64,000 nt of DNA from Pelodera strongyloides (taxonomy: Eukaryota; Nematoda; Chromadorea; Rhabditida; Rhabditidae), in assembly GCA_036852015.1 (NCBI GenBank), contig JAANDG010000059.1, forward strand, positions 310,001-374,000. The letters are read 5' to 3'. The translations under genes and the position numbers were made by a program. Positions 57,601 to 64,000 of the stretch are shown here, piece by piece (positions within the stretch are counted from its first letter, which is position 1; every line of letters begins with the position of its first letter). The notes under the pieces were generated by a model that searched no databases, had not been told where the DNA came from, and saw nothing but the letters and a program-made list of their open reading frames with translations.

Positions 57601-57827
57601 TTCCCTGGGACAGAAAATTGCACTATTATAATGCTAGAGACGCAGGGAAAAAGATGAGGCATTCCCCACCGGGAAATGATTTGTGAATATGGCCTCCATT
57701 CGCCTGGCATCCGTAGAAGACAGAATGTCACTTTATCACTTTTGGTATCACTTACCGTAATCACATCAGGTGAACTCTCCGTGATCGGTTCAACGTTCGC
57801 TTGGTCGGCGCGCCGTTTACGTGACAT
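53453..57827 (-). CDS. Nuclear-looking protein with Tudor/agenet-like segment, 11 exons (5' part)
   Basis: Read on minus, exons 57756-57827, 57362-57427, 56833-56929, 56537-56613, 55834-55937, 55586-55673, 55282-55360, 54785-54866, 54258-54368, 53646-53703, 53453-53512 have GT-AG borders and join in phase for 298 codons from an ATG. The N-terminus MSRKRRADQANVEP contains a basic nuclear-import-like cluster. An acidic Ser/Thr-rich region follows (NEDDNEGGERNTGGADEEH). Residues about 205-248 (GEQVEVRKDGKLVPATV, then FKVQFEDGHFEWVDEEDVTL) resemble a Tudor/agenet beta-barrel. The last exon ends with a Cys pair (NFCCPICARK), half of a zinc module. A chromatin or RNA-related role is inference from the Tudor-like fold. 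The 3' continuation is not settled; 49328-46602 is the best candidate. Confidence 0.6.
54056..54228. mobile_element. CCGG-type TTAA MITE in an intron of the Tudor-like gene
   Basis: Ends AGCGAAATACCGTTCCGG and CCGACCGGTGTTTCGCT with TTAA intact on the right and mutated to TTCA on the left. It lies about 30 bp beyond the donor of exon 54258-54368. Confidence 0.65.
54410..54730. repeat. CT-rich microsatellite block
   Basis: Multiple (CT)n and (CTTT)n runs over about 320 bp, in the intron between the two exons that encode the Tudor-like segment. On the transcribed strand it is GA-rich. Confidence 0.9.
55950..56515. repeat. Minisatellite (GTAAGTAGGAGGACCACCC type)
   Basis: About 560 bp of units of 18-24 bp with a GACCACCCAGTAAGTAAGAA consensus, plus a higher-order repeat of about 120 bp (56160-56280 resembles 56285-56400). 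It fills most of the intron between exons 56537-56613 and 55834-55937. The long antisense open frame through it (Leu/Gly/Ser repeats) is a by-product of the repeat. Confidence 0.9.
57560..57700. repeat. Inverted-repeat element (GGCCATATTC type)
   Basis: AAAGGCCATATTC at about 57564 and GAATATGGCCT at about 57686 are inverted. Inside are CCCTCGGGAAAATATTCCCT and CCACCGGGAAATG blocks. A related CCCTGGGGA/TCCCTAGGGA-rich sequence lies at 59395-59560. It is in the first intron of the Tudor-like gene. Confidence 0.5.
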
Positions 57828-58489
57828 TTCTCTGCCCTAAAAGGGGAATTATAAAAAATATATCCCTAGCTACAGTAAGTAGCTAGACCTCTCGAATGTG
57901 TCTTCCTTATGAGAGTGTTTCTCCTACACCGTTTTATGGAATAAATAAAGAGTTAAACTATCCCAACAAATTCACACGATAACATGAAGTATGGAGAGAG
58001 AAAGAGAGAGAGAGGGGGGGACAGAGAGGGGGAGAGAGAGACCAGAGAGAGAAAGGTAATTAGGTAGTAGCATAGAATAAGCGCAGGTGCTTCAGTCACC
58101 TTAGTAACAACAAACAACCGTCAACAGGGGCTAGTGCCACCAGCCCATACAACATTCCTATTATATACAGCATATATATTCTACTAAACTTATTCAATAC
58201 TCCACTGCCATTTTCGATAGCTTCATATTACATTTTTTTTCATCTTCTCGAACCCTAATATGAAAATGTTAACTTTTCCCTTCGTAAAAACCATTCTTGC
58301 GTTTAATTTCTGGTTCCAAAACGTCAAAAGTTTACTATTATTTAAGTAATTAGTTAATTAATATGTTATTACATATAAATATATTATTGATAAAAAAATT
58401 TCTTTTAAAAACAAATGCCTCAGCCCCGAAAAAATTCCCAAAATTACGAACATTTTGAAGAGACGCGGGGGACTTTTGCTTCAGACTGG

Positions 58490-59340
58490 ACACTCATAGG
58501 TATGCGTTTCAACAACTCAATAAGTGCTTGTAATCTTTGGTAGGGTAATTGGTGATGTGCAAATGTGTTGCCTTCTGTGTAAAACAACAAAGACACGACT
58601 ACGTTATTACGCAACACTACTATTATTCTTTACCGAAGTCTGAACTGAAACTAATAGGCATGCTCTGTTACTAATAGGCATAGGCTCTGTTACTAATAGG
58701 CTAAACTAATAGGCATGTTTCAGCAACTCAATAAGTGCTTGTAATCTTTGGTAGGGTTGCATTCCTAATGCGTTTATGCAAGGTGGGGTCTAATTGGGGT
58801 CTAGTTTTTATTCTAATTTTTGCTCATTTGCGTATGCTGCATAAGAAAGCAGGTGTGCAAGGCGTTTCAAAAACCGGCCGGTATTTCGCTTTAACCAATG
58901 CTTGTAATTTTTAAATTACAAGCTGTGATGTTGGGAAACTCTCGCAAGCAATTGTCCCCTAAATACGTAAGCCCAGTATGCGTTTACGACTCAAATAAGT
59001 GCTTGTATTCTTTAGTAGAGCACACTAGACTCGCCTCATAGCAAAGAATAAGTTCTCTGTGAAATCAATATAACACACACGATTGATTTAAATCAATAAT
59101 TTGCATATGATACATATCCTTTATATGCAAATTTGGTGCCGGAACGCTTGCCGGACGGGCACCAAATTTGCATAAACTACGTATGATATGCATACCATGT
59201 GCAAATTTCCCAAAGTAGACATACTTCGGTTTTAATTTTACCGAAGTCTAAACTGAACTCATAGGTATGCGTTTCAACAACACAATAAGTGCTTCAAATC
59301 TTAGTAGGGTGATTCGAAGCGTGCAAAAACATCAATTTAT
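58490..59340. repeat. Diverged direct repeats with CAATAAGTGCTTGTAATCTT
   Basis: The landmark CAACTCAATAAGTGCTTGTA and TTGGTAGGGT appears around 58505, 58730, 58990 and 59278. Between copies are TTAA MITE pieces (58757-58895 and a palindrome at about 59098-59235 with TATGCAAATTTGGTGCC arms). Related sequence in the opposite orientation is at 52290-52560. No gene. Confidence 0.55.
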
Positions 59341-59628
59341 TGCCTTCTGTGAAAAAAACGTACATTTTCATGAAATAAGCAGGTGACAGAGACCGTATTC
59401 ACCACTCACGGGAATTTGTCCCTAGGGACACAAATCCCTGGGGACAAAATCCCTGGGGGAGTTTAACGCTACATGGAAAAATTCCCTGTCCCCGAACTGA
59501 AAACCGATTCACACTCATTTGGGGAAATAGGGTTTTTTTTTCACTACCAGGGATTAAACTGCGGGGAAGTTAAACTTATAATTACGCCTACCAGTAGAAT
59601 TTAAACAGGCCGTAATAGTGAACTCTAA

Positions 59629-61001
59629 AAAAAATCTATCGACTCTTTAGACGAAATCAGCATTTCTCTCCTCGAATCCGGAGTCGGACAATATGAAACA
59701 CTACAGGTGAGCGAGAAAATCTACTATTTTAACTTCAAGCAATTATTAATTAGGAATATAATTATACAAGGAGCCATTAACTTTTATATGGCTGGGCTGA
59801 AGTAACCTAAAATCTATGCTAGAGTATCTCTTTAAAACGTTTTCAATTCAATAATTAGAGCCATAGTCTAAATTAGCGTTTATTACACTCCCACGAGGGA
59901 ATAACTATTATTCTATGTAACTATCTATACTCTCTAACCTTCAGGTAGCCTCAATCATGTATTTCATTCTGTTACCGGGAATCCCAAGGCTAGGCATTTC
60001 TCACTCTATGTATTTAAATCGATAATAGCCAATTTCTAAAGCTCGCCCTGCCTACCATACTATCAGCCGATATCGCCCGAGATACCGCTGCTCAATCCCG
60101 CTCCGAAAAACTATTCCGGCTCGCGCAGATGCAAATCACCTACTTACTGGTAAGTTATCTTTTTAGGTCACTAAATCCATGCTAAGGTACATAAGGGAAC
60201 GAAAATTCCACTCATAGATAACGCACAAAGTCCTCTAGATACAAGCTGAAAGGGAAAAATACAATAATTGGTCATTTCAAGCGTAGAGTTTCAGAAAAGA
60301 CATATCAAAGAAGTTATGTCCTCTAAACTAATGGATGTACACTTTCGGCAGTAAGTATTAACAATCTGATTACCTTCAGAGATCTCAACAAAAACTAAAA
60401 GAAGAGAAAGATGCACTACAAAGGAAGCTAAAACTGCTCAGTTCTTCAGCAGTTGATCCTGGTGATACTACCGTATACAGGGTAAGTATAATCTAACTCG
60501 CCAAACTTCAGAGTCACTAACCAACTAACCAACGGTGGTTCGCACGCGTTAAATCGGTATGGCATATGGATTGCGAAACGAACATTGGGCAACTACATCG
60601 CTATATGTAAGCTGCGCACTTCCGGCTCATATGAGCTGATAGCTGAACTCAGTAATATCGCCGCAAAACCACACGCAATACCGCTTTAAACATGAATTTA
60701 CTTTCCACATTCAGTGCAAATGAGCGTAAGCTCCCTGTTAGAATGTATTCAAGCAAAACATAGAAACACTGTACAAAAAAACCATCCACCCTTTTAATAC
60801 AATCCTGAAACGTATATTTCTATACCTAAATTGATGGCGAAAGGGACCAATTGATAAAAAAATCTACCCAACTTTATAATATAATGGCGAAACGTACCTC
60901 TCTATTTTCAGTGTCAAACTTGCGGAAAATCCTTCTTGAACGGACGCTACCTGGAAGAACATTTACATAAAAGACATACAGTGGAAACGACTACGAATTA
61001 G
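59629..61001 (+). CDS. DZIP1-like: Compact DZIP1-like protein (cilium/centriole family), 5' end unclear
   Basis: Exons about 59629-59715 (SIDSLDEISISLLESGVG), 60042-60149 (contains EKLFRLAQMQITYLL), 60380-60481 (KLKEEKDALQRKLKLLSS, coiled coil) and 60912-61001 join in phase 0. The last reads CQTCGKSFLNGRYLEEHLHK with RH following, a C2H2 zinc finger, then stops nine codons after its last His. Known DZIP1 proteins have the same order: an N-terminal helical domain with the LFRLAQL...EYLL signature, a coiled coil, a single C2H2 finger, then a long C-terminal coiled coil that is absent here. The family acts at the basal body in ciliogenesis and Hedgehog signalling. A start codon was not found: a TAA sits just before 59629 with no acceptor between, so an upstream exon or decay at the 5' edge is possible. 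Confidence 0.65.
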
Positions 61002-61859
61002 CGAAGATACTTCTGAAACCAAATCAAAACGATCATTTAACCAGCTTCCTGTGATAACTATATGCGTACCGTTCATCATTTTTCAAACCAATAAAGATTA
61101 TTATTATCAAGTAATTAATGCGTAACTATGTAGTAATTAGTAAGGTCACGGCGAAAATTAGACAACACAACTTCTAGCTTTTCTATATTTTCTTTCAACT
61201 AGAAAATGCCAGATATCACACTCATAAAATACCATCCGCCGATTTAGAAACAAGTAAAAACTAAAACAAAAAATCAACTTTACCGAAAATGTTTATTAAT
61301 AAATTAAACATAACGAACAAGCAAGCGTGCAGTGCAAAGAATATTCCACGAAAATCTCATCCAATAAAACGGCAAGTAATTATAATGAAAAGATATAATT
61401 TAACACATTTAACATCACCCTCAAAATCTAGAATACCCCTAATGGACCGTAAATAGCTCACTATTGTGCAAAACAAACAAAAAATATCACATAAACCATG
61501 GCAATTTAAAAATTTCGAGAATAGACTAAAAAATCAAACCTCACTATAACATTCCAAAAAATTAAAATCTGATCGTATTAAAACGAATAATACTTTCTCT
61601 CTATATCACACCACACAATGCACAAACTTCAATTGGGAACCCATATCTACACAGACATATTTAGAGCGTTTCATTTATTATACATAACTTTCTTCTTACA
61701 AATAAACATCATTTGCCATATGGACATTCTGTTACTTAATAAACAATTAGAAAAATAGCACTGAGCAGCGGCGAGCAACCGGCTCACTTGTACAGTAACT
61801 CAACATGGGCCCTTATACACAGAACAAAGCCTTTCCTTAAACTTAAAGGACCTAAGTCC
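61002..61859. other. AT-rich convergent intergenic region
   Basis: Lies between the 3' ends of the DZIP1-like and CoA-transferase genes. AATAAA-like motifs on both strands (AATAAAG near 61091; TTTATT near 61676 for the minus gene) are plausible poly(A) signals. Nothing else is recognised. Confidence 0.45.
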
Positions 61860-63627
61860 TTAGTCCTTCGATGGCATAACTTTCAGTCTCTCAAATGCGC
61901 TTCTCTCCAATTCAGCTCTATCATCCGGATGCGCCACGTTGATCAGGCTATAGGCACGTTGCCTGAAAAACAGTAGGAGTACGGTACCCATACACTTACC
62001 GACCGCACAACACAACATTCATTATGATTACAGTTTTATGTTAGTTATTACAGTCGGATTACAGTAGCGCCACAGTAGCATTACAGTAGTTATTACAGTC
62101 GGATTACAGTAGCGCCACAGTAGCGTTACAGTAGTTATTACAGTCGGATTACAGTAGCGCCACAGTAGCGTTACAGTACTATTACAGTAGGCTTAGAATG
62201 TTAGAACTCGGAATCTGCTGCTCCCGTGCTCTCTTTATTAGTTTCTGGGGGTTACAGTCTACAATTGAACAATTAGACTAGTCGCATTTTAAAATTGGGG
62301 CCGTAATCGTATAGTAACCGTAAATAAAAACAAATACAAAACGGGGAAGCGGCGTACAAAGTAATATAATTAATGACCTGAACAAATAAGCTTACTTCAA
62401 GTAAAGTAAAACCTTCAAGTAAAGAAAGTTCACCAACCTAACAGACTTGCCAAAGAGACTCGCTATTCCATACTCGGTCACCAAGTACTGTATGTGTCCC
62501 CGGGTGCACACGACACCCGCTCCCTAAATAAGAAATAAATATTTTACACCACAAGAGCGTGCTTCTTTATTCAAGACTGTTCTGGTTACTTATGAATAGC
62601 TCCTTTGCTAAGCACTAGCGCGAACATAAACATTGTTTTACACCACGTGTTATATACATTGTTTTATACGTGAAAAAAGTTTTTGAAAAATAAGGCGCGT
62701 ATAATAACTTTTCGGGCGCTTATCCTTTAGTATTGCTACGGCCCCACAAAACTACCAGTCATCTACACACGACACGCAACTCAATTTCATAAAGCGCAGC
62801 TAAAATAGTAAGTGTTTACCCAAAAACCTTACCGGCTTCAAGCTGGGCACAATCTTGGAAGCTCCCTTATTGGTTCGTGACGTCATTGCCAGAATCGCCT
62901 TTCCTTGACCATCATAGGCCTGTGACGAAGCGGTGATAAAGTCCACTTGGCCTCCGAAGCCTGAACAATCAAGTAAAAGGGATGTCATGTTTCAGCAAGT
63001 CCATGTATTTGTAAATAGCAGTCAGGAGTGATGGGGATATAATCTCAAAATTAAAGCCGTGTTAGCACATCACATTTATCGTATAACATTCATAGAATAG
63101 CAAAGACTGAAATGAAACATGCATGTAAGAGGTACTCGAATCTGATTTTGTGTGATCGACGCCTATATTATAACACTACTACACCATAATCTGACTTGTG
63201 TAAATGACTGATCCCCCGAACAAAGTACAAGGATGTTGCATGATCATTTATCCCAAACAATAACATAATAATACAGAGTAAAGTACTTCCTGCCCTGCCA
63301 TGGCGCGATGTTTCGCGGGGGCGCCGACCAACCGGTATAAAATTATAAAACCCTGGGAGGCGGAGCCTACAAGGACCCGGAGGCTCGGGAGCTTCTCGAC
63401 TCTAGGACGCTTGATCCTAGGTTATCTTCTCCCCAATGTAGAAATCCCCCACACGCTACCTGCCACCTGTTTAATCTAGCAATAATTTTAAAGAAAAACA
63501 CTACACACAACTTACATGACCTTGAACATTGAACACTTCAAAACCTTAAATACATCATGAAAACGAACTCACCAGAGTAAAAGGAGCTACCAATGCTCTC
63601 ACTGCACACTTGTCCGGTCATATCTAC
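61860..63627 (-). CDS. 4-hydroxybutyrate/acetyl-CoA CoA-transferase family, C-terminal part
   Basis: Minus-strand exons 63573-63627, 62833-62960, 62438-62523 and 61860-61962 join in phase to a stop at 61860. They read VDMTGQVCSESIGSSFYSG, then FGGQVDFITASSQAYDG, TSRTNKGASKIVPSLKP, GAGVVCTRGHIQYLVTEYGI with ASLFGKSVR, and QRAYSLINVAHPDDRAELE ending MPSKD. These match the C-terminal domain of the acetyl-CoA hydrolase / 4-hydroxybutyrate CoA-transferase family (GGQxDF, SKIVP, VTEYGIA, RxxALIxIAHPxxR), which moves CoA between acyl groups, typically in mitochondria. The N-terminal half must lie beyond 64000. The exact acyl substrate cannot be told from this part. The frame is intact. Confidence 0.85.
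62041..62178. repeat. 45-bp tandem repeat, three copies
   Basis: Unit TTATTACAGTCGGATTACAG followed by TAGCGCCACAGTAGCGTTACAG and TAG. The first copy has ATTACAG where the others have GTTACAG. It lies in the last intron of the CoA-transferase gene and is dense in ATTACAG acceptor-like motifs on plus. Confidence 0.9.
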
Positions 63628-63689
63628 CTATAAAGAAAGCAAACATTGTAATGCAATCGACAGTTTCATGATCCTTCATTTTTTTTAAA

Positions 63690-63790
63690 TTTGTTTTTAC
63701 GCTTCAAGAGCGTGCATCTTTATTCAAGGGTTAAAATACAGTTTCAGTGTTTGCTTATGACATGTTCCGCAGAGGTCCTGAGCAGTAGGC
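63690..63790 (-). repeat. Minus-strand copy of the CCCTTGAATAAAG tail repeat
   Basis: Reverse complement of the family at 2880-2995, including the CATGTCATAAGCAAACA segment. It lies within the CoA-transferase gene, upstream of the exon 63573-63627. Confidence 0.6.
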
Positions 63791-64000
63791 GACGAGTCCC
63801 AGATGACAAATTGCTCGACGTCTTCGGGCTAGGGCCAGGAGGGATCGCCCATGATTTATGATTAGAGCTTCTCACCTTCCACGCTACTCAAGGATGATAT
63901 TCGCAACTATCGGAGTCAAGTACAAAGGCCGAAACCCCATTAAAACATTAGCTTGTTCAATACCTGAAGTTTGGCTACAGCATACATTCACATATCATCA
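63791..64000. other. Window edge, probably intron of the CoA-transferase gene
   Basis: No exon matching the preceding part of the CoA-transferase family was recognised before the window ends. Confidence 0.3.

Overview
This window looks like nuclear DNA from an animal, most likely an invertebrate. Genes are split by many GT-AG introns on both strands. Recognisable host genes include a DZIP1-like cilia protein and a 4-hydroxybutyrate/acetyl-CoA CoA-transferase. About half of the rest is transposon-derived: a tyrosine-recombinase retrotransposon, a CR1-like LINE, many TTAA-flanked MITEs, tRNA-like sequences, minisatellites and CT/GA microsatellites. I cannot name the species from sequence alone. 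Gene models were built by hand from splice sites and phase continuity, without transcript data.

Region 1, 1-5 kb: two broken relatives (153-1878 and 3704-4545) of a secreted cysteine-containing protein gene. Region 2, 6.9-14.0 kb: an old minus-strand YR-retrotransposon split by a younger plus-strand one (8984-13775) with the A1-B1A2-B2 split-direct-repeat layout. Region 3, 14.86-18.7 kb: a 324-bp tandem duplication carrying a coding exon pair, then the intact member of the secreted family (15770-18684, 329 aa, 8 exons). Region 4, 18.7-22.4 kb: a several-layer nest of TTAA elements. Region 5, 23.9-27.7 kb: a CR1-like LINE.

Region 6, 29.2-38.2 kb: a second intact gene (379 aa, 9 exons). It has the same exon phases and matching landmark residues as the 329-aa gene, but its C-terminus is replaced by a transmembrane helix and a very basic Lys/Arg/Gly-rich tail. 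With the two broken copies this makes at least four relatives within 38 kb. I see this as the most interesting content of the window, because I recognise no known family in it.

Region 7, 40-58 kb: minus-strand exons. The best-supported chain (57827 down to 53453) encodes a nuclear-looking protein with a basic N-terminus, a Tudor/agenet-like segment and the start of a zinc-binding module. Further minus-strand chains (49.3-46.6, 45.2-44.6 and 42.7-40.0 kb) may be its continuation or separate genes. Region 8, 59.6-63.6 kb: a compact DZIP1-like gene on plus, facing the 3' end of the CoA-transferase gene on minus, whose 5' part lies beyond the window.
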